DNA from: an uncultured Caldilineaceae bacterium
GTDB taxonomy: Bacteria > Chloroflexota > Anaerolineae > Caldilineales > Caldilineaceae
Assembly: GCA_958295915.1 (NCBI GenBank)
Contig: OY282381.1
Coordinates: 3,494,722 to 3,558,721, forward strand
Reading direction: 5' to 3'
Length of the DNA stretch: 64,000 bases
This document shows, in pieces, positions 57,514-64,000 of this stretch. A program made the translations under genes and the position numbers. Every line of letters starts with the position of its first letter. Position 1 is the first letter of the stretch. The notes beneath the pieces are model-generated. The model worked only from the letters and a program-made list of their open reading frames with translations, ran no database searches and had not been told where the DNA came from.

Positions 57514-58878
57514 ATGATACCGACACAACACACAACCAGTAGGGGCTGGCCTTGTGCCTGCCCTCGTGAGCGCCCACAAGAGGCGCCTCTACTAGACACC
57601 GACCACTGGCCACTGACCACAGCAGTTCACCGTATACAGACAGCGAATGGCATGACAATTCTTGTCCGTCCGAACCCATCCGCGCCAGTGGCCGTGCTGG
57701 AAGGATACCTCCGCGCCGGCAGTGTGGATGCGCCAGCGGAGAAAGCCGGGCTGGCTTCGTTCACCGCGTCCCTGGTAAGCCGGGGCAGCGCGCGCTACGA
57801 TTTTGATCGCTACAACGAAGCAGTGGAATCGGTGGGCGCGAGTATCGGTGTGGGTAGCGGCGACCACGTCACAAACTTTAGCAGCGAAAGTCTGGTCGAG
57901 GATTTTCCGCTGATGGTGGAAATTCTGGCTGATATTCTGCAGCGCCCGACCTTCCCGCCAGAGCATATCGAACGGGTGCGAGGACAGTGGCTGGTGCGTT
58001 TGCAGGAGCGGGAGCAAAATACCCGCAGTGTTGCCGGCCGGCGTTTCAATGAGATGATCTATGGTGATCATCCCTATGGTCTGCCCACCTCCGGGTATAT
58101 GGAGACGATCCAGTCGATCAGCCGGAAAGACCTGATCGGTTTTCATCAGACCTATTACCGGCCAGCCCAGGCGATCGTCGTCGTCAGCGGTGATGTGCAA
58201 CCGGAGGCGGTGGTGGCCTTGATTGAAACTCAGTTCGGCGGCTGGTCAGCCGGGGCGGATCTGGATCCCGCGCGCGCGCCAGCCGACAGCATTCCGCCGG
58301 TGCAGCGCGTGACCGATATACAACGCCAAGCGATCGCCATGCCCGGCAAAGTGCAGACAGATATCATCATCGGCTGCCTGGCCATCGCCCGTAACCATCC
58401 CGACTACTATGCGGCGCAGGTTGCAAACAACATTCTGGGCCAGTTCGGTCTGATGGGCCGGCTGGGCGAAAACGTGCGCGAACGGCAGGGGCTGGCCTAT
58501 TATAGCTACAGTCTGCTGGACGCGGACATCGGCATCGGGCCGTGGATGGCCTTCGCCGGTGTAAACCCGCAAAATGTCAACCAGGCAGTAGACAGCATTC
58601 TGCATGAATTTGAGCGGATGGGCCAGGAGCCGGTGCGCGATGAAGAACTTTCAGACAGCATCGCCAACCTGACCGGCACACTCCCCCTGCGCCTGGAGAC
58701 GAACGACGGTGTGGCTTCCATCCTGCTCAATATGGAGTGGTTCGGGCTGGGGGTGGACTATTTGCAGACCTATCAGGAGCGAATTCGCGCCATCACCAAA
58801 GAGGACGTGCAACGGGTGGCCGCGCAGTATCTGCGTGGAGATTCATATACTCTTGTGACCGCAGGGCCGCAATCCTGA
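57514..58878 (+). CDS. M16-family peptidase homologue lacking the zinc motif
   Basis: 454 residues as called. The LuxS/MPP-like fold is clear: GMTILVRPNPSAPVAVLEGY, LRAGSVDAPAEKAGLASFTA, then HPYGLPTSG, and RERQGLAYYSYS of the C-terminal domain. The HxxEH zinc motif that should follow AGxxH is absent (AGLASFTASL), so it is not a peptidase by itself; inactive M16 subunits usually pair with an active one, which is not seen here. The first 38 residues come from repeat DNA (SRGWPCACPRERPQ), so the true start is uncertain. Confidence 0.8.
   Translation: MIPTQHTTSRGWPCACPRERPQEAPLLDTDHWPLTTAVHRIQTANGMTILVRPNPSAPVAVLEGYLRAGSVDAPAEKAGLASFTASLVSRGSARYDFDRYNEAVESVGASIGVGSGDHVTNFSSESLVEDFPLMVEILADILQRPTFPPEHIERVRGQWLVRLQEREQNTRSVAGRRFNEMIYGDHPYGLPTSGYMETIQSISRKDLIGFHQTYYRPAQAIVVVSGDVQPEAVVALIETQFGGWSAGADLDPARAPADSIPPVQRVTDIQRQAIAMPGKVQTDIIIGCLAIARNHPDYYAAQVANNILGQFGLMGRLGENVRERQGLAYYSYSLLDADIGIGPWMAFAGVNPQNVNQAVDSILHEFERMGQEPVRDEELSDSIANLTGTLPLRLETNDGVASILLNMEWFGLGVDYLQTYQERIRAITKEDVQRVAAQYLRGDSYTLVTAGPQS
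57541..57572 (+). repeat. Family D repeat at the M16 5' end
   Basis: GTAGGGGCTGGCCTTGTGCC, then TGCCCTCGTGAG. Followed by a family F string GACCACTGGCCACTGACCAC at 57601-57620. Confidence 0.75.
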
Positions 58879-58891
58879 TGATGGGAGTTGC

Positions 58892-58918
58892 GTAGGGACG
58901 GGTCTGGCGCCCGCCCAC
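58892..58918 (+). repeat. Family D repeat in the ABC ATPase leader
   Basis: GTAGGGACGGGTCTGGCGCC, then CGCCCAC. Just upstream of the ATPase start. Confidence 0.65.
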
Positions 58919-58938
58919 AAAGCAATGGCGGGCATATC

Positions 58939-59985
58939 ATGGCGGAATCCCCTGTAATTCAGATCGATGAACTTAGCAAAATCTATACGGTCACGGAACG
59001 GGAAGCGGGCCTGGTTGCAGCCATGCGCAGTCTCGTCAAGCGCAAGACCCGGGACGTGCGGGCAGTGGATGGCATCTCCTTTTCTGTCAGCGAAGGGGAG
59101 ATCGTCGGTTTTCTCGGCCCCAACGGCGCCGGCAAGACGACGACATTGAAAATGCTGTCCGGCCTGCTCTATCCGACCAGCGGCCGCGCCACGGTGCTCG
59201 GTTTTCGTCCCTGGGAGCGCAACCGAGACTACCTGCGACGCATGACCCTTGTGATGGGGCAGCGCAATCAGCTGGTGTGGGACATCCCGGTCATTGATAC
59301 GTTCGAGTTGAACCGAGCGGTCTACCGCATCCCGGAAGCAGAGTATACGCGTACTGTCGGCGTCCTGACGGAACTGCTGGAGCTGGCTCCGCTGTTGCGC
59401 AAACCCACCCGCAATCTCTCGCTGGGCGAACGCATGAAATGCGAAATCGCCGCCGCGCTGCTCCACCGCCCTTGGGTGTTGTTCCTGGACGAGCCGACTA
59501 TCGGGCTGGATGTGACCATGCAGAGGCGCATCCGCCAGTTTATCGCCGAATACAATCAGCGTACCGGCGCCACAGTCCTGCTGACCAGTCACTATATGGC
59601 CGATGTAGAAGCCCTGTGCAAGCGGGTGATCGTCATCCATCATGGCAAACTGCTCTACGACGGCGATCTCAGTGGCCTGGCCGACCGCTTTGCCCCCTTC
59701 AAAACCGTCGAAGTGGAGCTGCAGAACGGCGCCGGCGGTCGTCCGCTGGATCGATACGGCGAGGTGCTTGTTCAGAGTGAAGGCCGGATCACGTTGCGGG
59801 TGCCGAAAGTCGAAACCGCCACCGTCACCGGACGTCTGTTGGCCGAGCTGGATGTGGTTGATCTGACCGTTCAGGACCCGCCGATCGAGGATGTGATCGA
59901 GCAGGTGTTCAGTCAGCCGGACGGCGCAACCTCCCATCTGCCGGGCACTGTTGCGGACGCGCCGTTCGATTCACAAAAACAGTGA
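58939..59985 (+). CDS. ABC-2 type exporter ATP-binding protein
   Basis: 348 residues from the ATG at 58939. Walker A GPNGAGKTTTLKMLSG, signature LSLGERMKCEIAAAL (an LSLGE variant typical of the COG4586 group), Walker B VLFLDEPTIGLDVTMQ and TSHYMADVEAL. It powers the two permeases that follow. In a cyanobacterium the same three-gene type exports viologens; the natural substrate is unknown. Confidence 0.92.
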   Translation: MAESPVIQIDELSKIYTVTEREAGLVAAMRSLVKRKTRDVRAVDGISFSVSEGEIVGFLGPNGAGKTTTLKMLSGLLYPTSGRATVLGFRPWERNRDYLRRMTLVMGQRNQLVWDIPVIDTFELNRAVYRIPEAEYTRTVGVLTELLELAPLLRKPTRNLSLGERMKCEIAAALLHRPWVLFLDEPTIGLDVTMQRRIRQFIAEYNQRTGATVLLTSHYMADVEALCKRVIVIHHGKLLYDGDLSGLADRFAPFKTVEVELQNGAGGRPLDRYGEVLVQSEGRITLRVPKVETATVTGRLLAELDVVDLTVQDPPIEDVIEQVFSQPDGATSHLPGTVADAPFDSQKQ

Positions 59986-60007
59986 TCAGTATAGCCACTG
60001 ATTCCCA

Positions 60008-60811
60008 ATGACCGCCTTCTTTTCCATCTACAAGGGCTACTTCCGCACCGCTCTGGCGATTCAGTTCCAGTACCGGATTGCGATGCTCATCTGGTTGCTG
60101 GGCGGGATTATCGAGCCGCTGATGTATCTGGTGGTATGGCGCACAGTCGCGCAACAGCAGGGCGGGGCCGTGGGCGACTATGCTGTCAACGATTTTGTCG
60201 TATACTACATCGCCATGATGCTGGTGAACCACGGCACATTCACCTGGATCATGTGGGAATACGACCACCGTATCCGCATGGGCCAGTTCTCAGCGCTCCT
60301 GTTGAAGCCGATCCACCCGATCCACAGCGACATCGCTGACAACATTGGCTACAAATTCTTGACCTTGACCGTCCTGGGACCGACCGCCGCGCTGCTGGCC
60401 TGGTTCTTCAACGCCACCTGGCAGCCGGACCTTTGGACGTTGGCGGCGTTTGTGCCCGTGCTCTTTCTGGCCTTCCTCATGCGCTTCTTCTGGGAGTGGA
60501 CCCTGGCGATGCTGGCCTTCTGGACCACCCGGGTCGATGCCATCAACCAGGCCTATTTCGTCATCGTTCTCTTCTTTTCCGGGCGATTGGCCCCGTTGGA
60601 TCTCTTCCCGCAAGTCGTGCAGAGCGTGGCCGCGATACTGCCCTTCCGCTGGATGCTGGCCTTCCCTGTCGAGCTGCTGTTAGGCCGGCTCACGCCCGGA
60701 GAACTGCTCATCGGCATCGGCGCGCAGCTGTTCTGGCTGATCGCTGGCTATCTGTCTCTTCAGCTCATCTACCGGGCCGGCATTCGCCGCTACGCCGCCT
60801 TTGGAGCCTGA
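60008..60811 (+). CDS. ABC-2 type permease (COG4587 type)
   Basis: 267 residues, six membrane helices, starting YKGYFRTALAIQFQYRIAML and containing MWEYDHRIRMGQFSALLLKPIHP, the family's amphipathic segment. It lies 22 bases after the ATPase. Forms half of the transmembrane pore with the next gene. Confidence 0.88.
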   Translation: MTAFFSIYKGYFRTALAIQFQYRIAMLIWLLGGIIEPLMYLVVWRTVAQQQGGAVGDYAVNDFVVYYIAMMLVNHGTFTWIMWEYDHRIRMGQFSALLLKPIHPIHSDIADNIGYKFLTLTVLGPTAALLAWFFNATWQPDLWTLAAFVPVLFLAFLMRFFWEWTLAMLAFWTTRVDAINQAYFVIVLFFSGRLAPLDLFPQVVQSVAAILPFRWMLAFPVELLLGRLTPGELLIGIGAQLFWLIAGYLSLQLIYRAGIRRYAAFGA

Positions 60812-60991
60812 TCAATCTTGGAGAACCACGGGAAACGTAGCAGATGCCTGAAATCAGGAGTGAGATGAGGTAGAGGCAACCCTTGTGATTGCCCAGAGAA
60901 GAAGAGAGAAGGTGTCTCTTTCCTCTCGCCTCACCACTATTGTCACTGTAGAATATTCAGGCGAGTATACCCTTCGCCTTATGATTTTCTT

Positions 60992-61777
60992 ATGCGCTAT
61001 TTTCGTCTCTTCGCCACATATTTGCGCCTGGGCGTGCTGGGTGAATTGGAATACCGGGCCAATTTCTGGATCAATCTGCTCCAGTCCCTGCTGGAGCTGG
61101 GCGTGGCCCTGGGCGGGCTGGCCGTTGTCTTCACCCATACGGACAATCTGGGCGGCTGGCAGCCGGATGAATTGCTGGCGCTGGTGGGCGTCTACTTCCT
61201 CATTGGCGGCCTGATCCGCACCCTGATCCGCCCTTCGATGTCCAAATTTATGGAGGATGTGCGCCAGGGCACTCTCGATTTCACCTTGACAAAACCGGCT
61301 GACGCACAGGTATTGGTCAGTATTCAGCGGGTGGAGATCTGGCGCATGGTGGATGTGCTCATCGCCATTCCCGTATTGAGCACGGCCTTGCTGCGGTTGG
61401 GCGCGCAGCTTGGCCCGGCCGAGACCCTCACCTTCGCCGTTACCTTGCTGAGCGGCAGCTTGATCATCTACAGCTTTTTACTCATGCTCAGCACCTGCGC
61501 ATTCTGGTTCGTGCGGGTCGAGAATATCCAGGTGATCTTCATGAGTATGTGGCAGGCCGGTCGCTGGCCTGTCAGCATCTATCCGGCGTGGCTGCGCGCA
61601 GTCCTGACATTTCTGGTGCCGGTAGCCTTCGCCACAACCGTTCCCGCATCCGCGGTCAGTGGGCGCATCACCACCGCTACCCTATTCGGCTCTATAGCTT
61701 TGGCGGCCGCCCTGTTGCTTGTATCCCGCTGGTTTTGGCGGCTGGGGATTCGGTTCTATTCGGGCGCGTCGGCGTGA
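60992..61777 (+). CDS. ABC-2 type permease (COG3694 type)
   Basis: 261 residues, six helices; MRYFRLFATYLRLGVLGELEY, MEDVRQGTLDFTLTKPADAQ and the closing helix LFGSIALAAALLLVSRWFW follow the family. The gap of 180 bases before it holds a family D-like hairpin (AGGCAACCCTTGTGATTGCC) and a family E motif; no strong ribosome site precedes the ATG. Confidence 0.88.
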   Translation: MRYFRLFATYLRLGVLGELEYRANFWINLLQSLLELGVALGGLAVVFTHTDNLGGWQPDELLALVGVYFLIGGLIRTLIRPSMSKFMEDVRQGTLDFTLTKPADAQVLVSIQRVEIWRMVDVLIAIPVLSTALLRLGAQLGPAETLTFAVTLLSGSLIIYSFLLMLSTCAFWFVRVENIQVIFMSMWQAGRWPVSIYPAWLRAVLTFLVPVAFATTVPASAVSGRITTATLFGSIALAAALLLVSRWFWRLGIRFYSGASA

Positions 61778-61818
61778 GAAAAAATCGAGGAATGAAGGTA
61801 AAATAAAAGGAGACCACT

Positions 61819-62433
61819 ATGAAAATTCTACTGACAGCGGCCGGCGCGCAGCGCTCCGCAGCCTTGGCGGACTGCCTGGCGAGGGCTGCGCCCGAAGAGA
61901 GAGAGGGGAAAGGGCAAAGCCCGAACAAGACCCACGAGATCCGGCTGACGGAGCGGGTGTATGTGGAAACTGAGCACGAATTCGCGCAGTGTGGGCTGGG
62001 CCACGACCGCTCGACGAATCTGCTGGTGCGGGGAATGGATGCGATCATTCACGCCGTGGACCCCGTGCCAGGAGAAGATGTTAGCACGCAGATCGACACG
62101 GCTACCCGCTGCACATACAATCTGCTGATGGCCGCGACCGAGGAAGGGGTACCGCGGATAGTGCTGCTGAGCGCACTGGAGCTGATGGCCGATTATCCCG
62201 ACCACTATCGGGTAGACGAGCGCTGGCGGCCCCTGCCCCGCACACAACCGCCGACCTTATCGGCGCATCTGGCCGAACAGATCAGCCGCGAGTTCGCCCG
62301 CGAAGGCAAGCTGGCGGTGACGATCCTGCGCCTGGGAGACGTGCCCACAGAGACCGTCGCCGCAGCAGTTCATGGGGCGCTGACGAACGCCAGCGCCTGG
62401 TCGATAGCGCATATAGGAGAGATAGCCTTATGA
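61819..62433 (+). CDS. NAD-dependent epimerase/dehydratase-like protein, short
   Basis: 204 residues, AAAAGGAGACCAC before the ATG. It starts MKILLTAAGAQRSAALADCL, with the Rossmann glycines partly altered, and continues RGMDAIIHAVDPVPGEDVST, YNLLMAATEEGVPRIVLLSAL, which follow the extended SDR plan. The catalytic YxxxK is not seen, and the protein lacks the substrate domain, so activity is doubtful. Charged residues APEEREGKGQSPNKTHE early on may be an insertion. ATGA overlap with the next gene. Confidence 0.65.
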   Translation: MKILLTAAGAQRSAALADCLARAAPEEREGKGQSPNKTHEIRLTERVYVETEHEFAQCGLGHDRSTNLLVRGMDAIIHAVDPVPGEDVSTQIDTATRCTYNLLMAATEEGVPRIVLLSALELMADYPDHYRVDERWRPLPRTQPPTLSAHLAEQISREFAREGKLAVTILRLGDVPTETVAAAVHGALTNASAWSIAHIGEIAL

Positions 62434-63179
62434 ACGTACTCATTCTCGGCGGCGCCGGCATGCTCGGCCCGTATGTGGCGCGCCAACTTGCGCCTCGGTA
62501 CACGCTGCGCATCACCGACGTGAAGCCGCCAGCAGAAGAGCTGCCCGGCGAGTTTCGCCTGCTGGACGTATCCGACCTGGACGGGGTCGTGGAAGCGGCC
62601 GAGGGCATGGATGCGATTATCAATCTGTCCGTCCTGCGCCGTCACCGCAAAGTCGCCTGGGATGTAAGTGCCCGGGGCTGCTACAATATGATGCAGGCGG
62701 CGGTCACACATGGCATTCGCCGGGTGATCAACACCGGCCCTCATTACACAGTCGCAGGCCGGAACATCACCGAGTGCTTCGATTTCGGCATCGGCCCGGA
62801 CATTCCCCCTCAATCCGGCGCCGATCTCTATGCCATTACGAAGTCGATGGGCCTGGAAATCTGCCGCATCTTCAGCCAACATCACGACATCAGCGTGCAG
62901 ACCTATCTGTTCTACAACTTCAAAGACCCGGCGACCATCCAGCCCGGTGAACACCACGCGCCCTTTGTCATCTCCTGGGAAAACGCGGCCGAAGTCTTCC
63001 CGTTGGGGTTGGAGATCGACCTGGACGCCTTGCCCTCCCGCTGTGAAGTGTTCTATGTGTTCGCCGATATGCCCCATGGCAAATTCAGCAATGAAAAGAC
63101 GAAACGCATCCTCGGCTTCCAACCCCGCCAGGACGTGGAAACGCTGTGGAGGCGGACGGCTGTCCCTCCACATCTGTGA
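62430..63179 (+). CDS. NAD-dependent epimerase/dehydratase (extended SDR)
   Basis: 249 residues. The NAD motif is GGAGMLG, then DVSDLDGVVEAAEGMDAIINL, CYNMMQAAVTHGIRRVINTG and the catalytic YAITKSMGLEICR (Tyr and Lys). The substrate-binding lobe is short. It acts on a nucleotide sugar or similar substrate, unknown here. Likely one transcription unit with the preceding gene. Confidence 0.8.
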   Translation: MNVLILGGAGMLGPYVARQLAPRYTLRITDVKPPAEELPGEFRLLDVSDLDGVVEAAEGMDAIINLSVLRRHRKVAWDVSARGCYNMMQAAVTHGIRRVINTGPHYTVAGRNITECFDFGIGPDIPPQSGADLYAITKSMGLEICRIFSQHHDISVQTYLFYNFKDPATIQPGEHHAPFVISWENAAEVFPLGLEIDLDALPSRCEVFYVFADMPHGKFSNEKTKRILGFQPRQDVETLWRRTAVPPHL

Positions 63180-63417
63180 GACATGCGCAGGCGTTCGGTT
63201 CGGTGAAAAGGCTGCCGAAAATTTCGGTAAAGGTGAAAGTGGAAAGTTAGGAAACCCTCCACGATCACTCACCTGAAAACCGTCTGACACCTTACTATTC
63301 TCCTGTTTATAGTTGACACAGATCGACAATGACGGATTGCACAATCTGAAAATCGTTTGCCTACTCATGTTACGCAGTAGTTGACGAAGCGTGTAAAATA
63401 AGGTCAGGAGGTGAATC

Positions 63418-63468
63418 ATGGGCTTCAAGCTCTTTAGATCTGTACACAACTGTCGTCTGAGTCGCTGA
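63418..63468 (+). CDS. Possible 16-residue peptide with strong ribosome site
   Basis: AGGAGGTGAATC precedes ATG, giving MGFKLFRSVHNCRLSR and a stop. Could be a leader peptide or a remnant of a gene start; too short to judge. Confidence 0.25.
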   Translation: MGFKLFRSVHNCRLSR

Positions 63469-63487
63469 TTTGAAGCGTTTCCGGTTG

Positions 63488-63515
63488 TTGACAGCGGAAG
63501 ATATACCTCTATAAT
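63488..63515 (+). promoter_or_regulatory. Perfect consensus sigma-70 promoter
   Basis: TTGACA (63488-63493), 16 bases, TATAAT (63510-63515). The expected start of transcription (about 63522) is only six bases before the ATG at 63528, with no ribosome site, so the message would be almost leaderless. Confidence 0.85.
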
Positions 63516-63527
63516 CAAACAACTTTT

Positions 63528-64000
63528 ATGGGTATAGACGATTCAGAATTTACCGAGCGCAACTCGGTAACTAAACCGCCCATCTGCTTTCATTGCCAGC
63601 ATGATTCCTTTGTACAACCCTTTAACGTGAGCCAAACTCAGGGCATAAAGATGCTTGTTCAAACAATACAAAGACAAGTCCCTATTGGGGAAAACGTTAG
63701 ATTCTTGCGAAAAGATGGACGTGAGATATCTGGATGCCTGGTTGAACTTAGCCAGGATCACGTTACCTTAGATAGTTCAGGAAAACGAACCACAATACTG
63801 ATAGATATGATAGGGGGCTGGGAGATCTTGCAGGACACCTTGCCGCCTGCAAGTGACGAGTCTGTTAGCAAAACTGTCATTTCTGAGCAGGAAAATAGTT
63901 CCGATGGCAGATCGGACATTCCCTCTGACAGAAATCTTGAGGAAGTCCTGAGAATTATTCTTAAGATTGAAGCCCGCTTTCAAGCCAATTTAGCGGCAGT
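63528..64000 (+). CDS. AT-rich partial gene with a possible Sm-like domain
   Basis: 157 residues are readable and the frame is open at the window's edge. A CFHC pair lies at about residues 20-23. Residues about 52-85 (VPIGENVRFLRKDGREISGC, then LVELSQDHVTLDS and TTILIDMIGGWEIL) have the alternating pattern of a small beta-barrel resembling Sm/Hfq-type domains. The next part is Ser/Asp/Glu-rich and probably flexible; then LEEVLRIILKIEARFQANLA starts a helical region. Codon use and G+C differ clearly from the flanking genes, so recent transfer is likely. I cannot name the family. Confidence 0.6.
   Translation, partial: MGIDDSEFTERNSVTKPPICFHCQHDSFVQPFNVSQTQGIKMLVQTIQRQVPIGENVRFLRKDGREISGCLVELSQDHVTLDSSGKRTTILIDMIGGWEILQDTLPPASDESVSKTVISEQENSSDGRSDIPSDRNLEEVLRIILKIEARFQANLAA

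Larger units (their letters stand above)
63180..63527. other. 348-base noncoding stretch before the AT-rich gene
   Basis: No long gene. It holds a strong ribosome site with a 16-codon frame (63418-63468) and a consensus promoter (63488-63515). From about 63290 the G+C drops, marking the edge of a different sequence block. Confidence 0.6.

Noticed and set aside
1-64000. tRNA, rRNA, riboswitch or replication origin
   Set aside because: I found no cloverleaf, conserved rRNA block, known riboswitch core or DnaA-box cluster by eye; a covariance search was not possible here.

Overview
The window reads like a high-G+C bacterial chromosome segment from a free-living or host-associated heterotroph, most likely a Chloroflexota member of the Caldilineae/Anaerolineae type. 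That assignment is inference. It rests on gene families common there (coiled-coil Uma2 proteins, DUF6391, Tat-exported lipoprotein binding proteins, many sugar and peptide ABC transporters) and on very dense short dispersed repeats. I saw no rRNA, tRNA, CRISPR array or prophage.

Layout. 1-404: end of a beta-propeller gene. 412-5280: tandem array of three Uma2-nuclease genes and four copies of a fragment of an enolase-superfamily gene. 5.4-8.4 kb: GyrI-like gene, a PhyH dioxygenase and a TnpB element. 8.5-13.1 kb: sugar ABC importer with a GH4 glycosidase. 13.2-16.8 kb: DUF1156 DNA methyltransferase next to a 91-bp repeat array and a permease remnant. 16.8-19.1 kb: VanZ, a membrane protein and an HD protein. 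19.3-28.9 kb: catabolic cluster with IolD, Gfo/Idh oxidoreductase, HpcH aldolase, a second GH4, a second PhyH, a TIM-barrel isomerase and an IolH homologue. 29.0-38.9 kb: LarA-like protein, peptide importer (binding protein and two permeases), another isomerase, a penicillin-recognising serine hydrolase and a D-aminoacylase. 38.9-45.7 kb: DUF1992, CPBP protease, ArgH, and a large Eco57I-type restriction-methylase with a DUF2283 gene. 45.8-49.9 kb: decayed small genes, then DppD/DppF followed by the wreck of an OppABC set. 49.9-63.2 kb: amidase, RodZ-like protein, phosphoesterase, transketolase, DUF6391, HolA, M16 homologue, three-gene ABC-2 exporter and two nucleotide-sugar-epimerase-like genes. 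63.5 kb to the end: an AT-rich gene with a consensus promoter that runs off the window.

How it may work together. The 8.5-28.9 kb genes suggest import and breakdown of alpha-galactosides or cyclitol glycosides: GH4 would release the sugar, and the Gfo/Idh enzyme, IolD and IolH would degrade the inositol-like part. The 30.9-38.9 kb genes suggest uptake of peptides or D-amino-acid conjugates and their hydrolysis. The binding-protein/permease operon there lacks ATPases; the DppD/DppF pair 14 kb downstream has its own promoter and has lost its own permeases to decay.

The most unusual aspect is the repeat biology. Several families of short hairpin repeats sit in leaders and also inside open reading frames, where they add in-frame peptides (permease, oxidoreductase, D-aminoacylase, CPBP protease, transketolase, DUF1156 methyltransferase). 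Many genes survive only as remnants, so the segment looks plastic.
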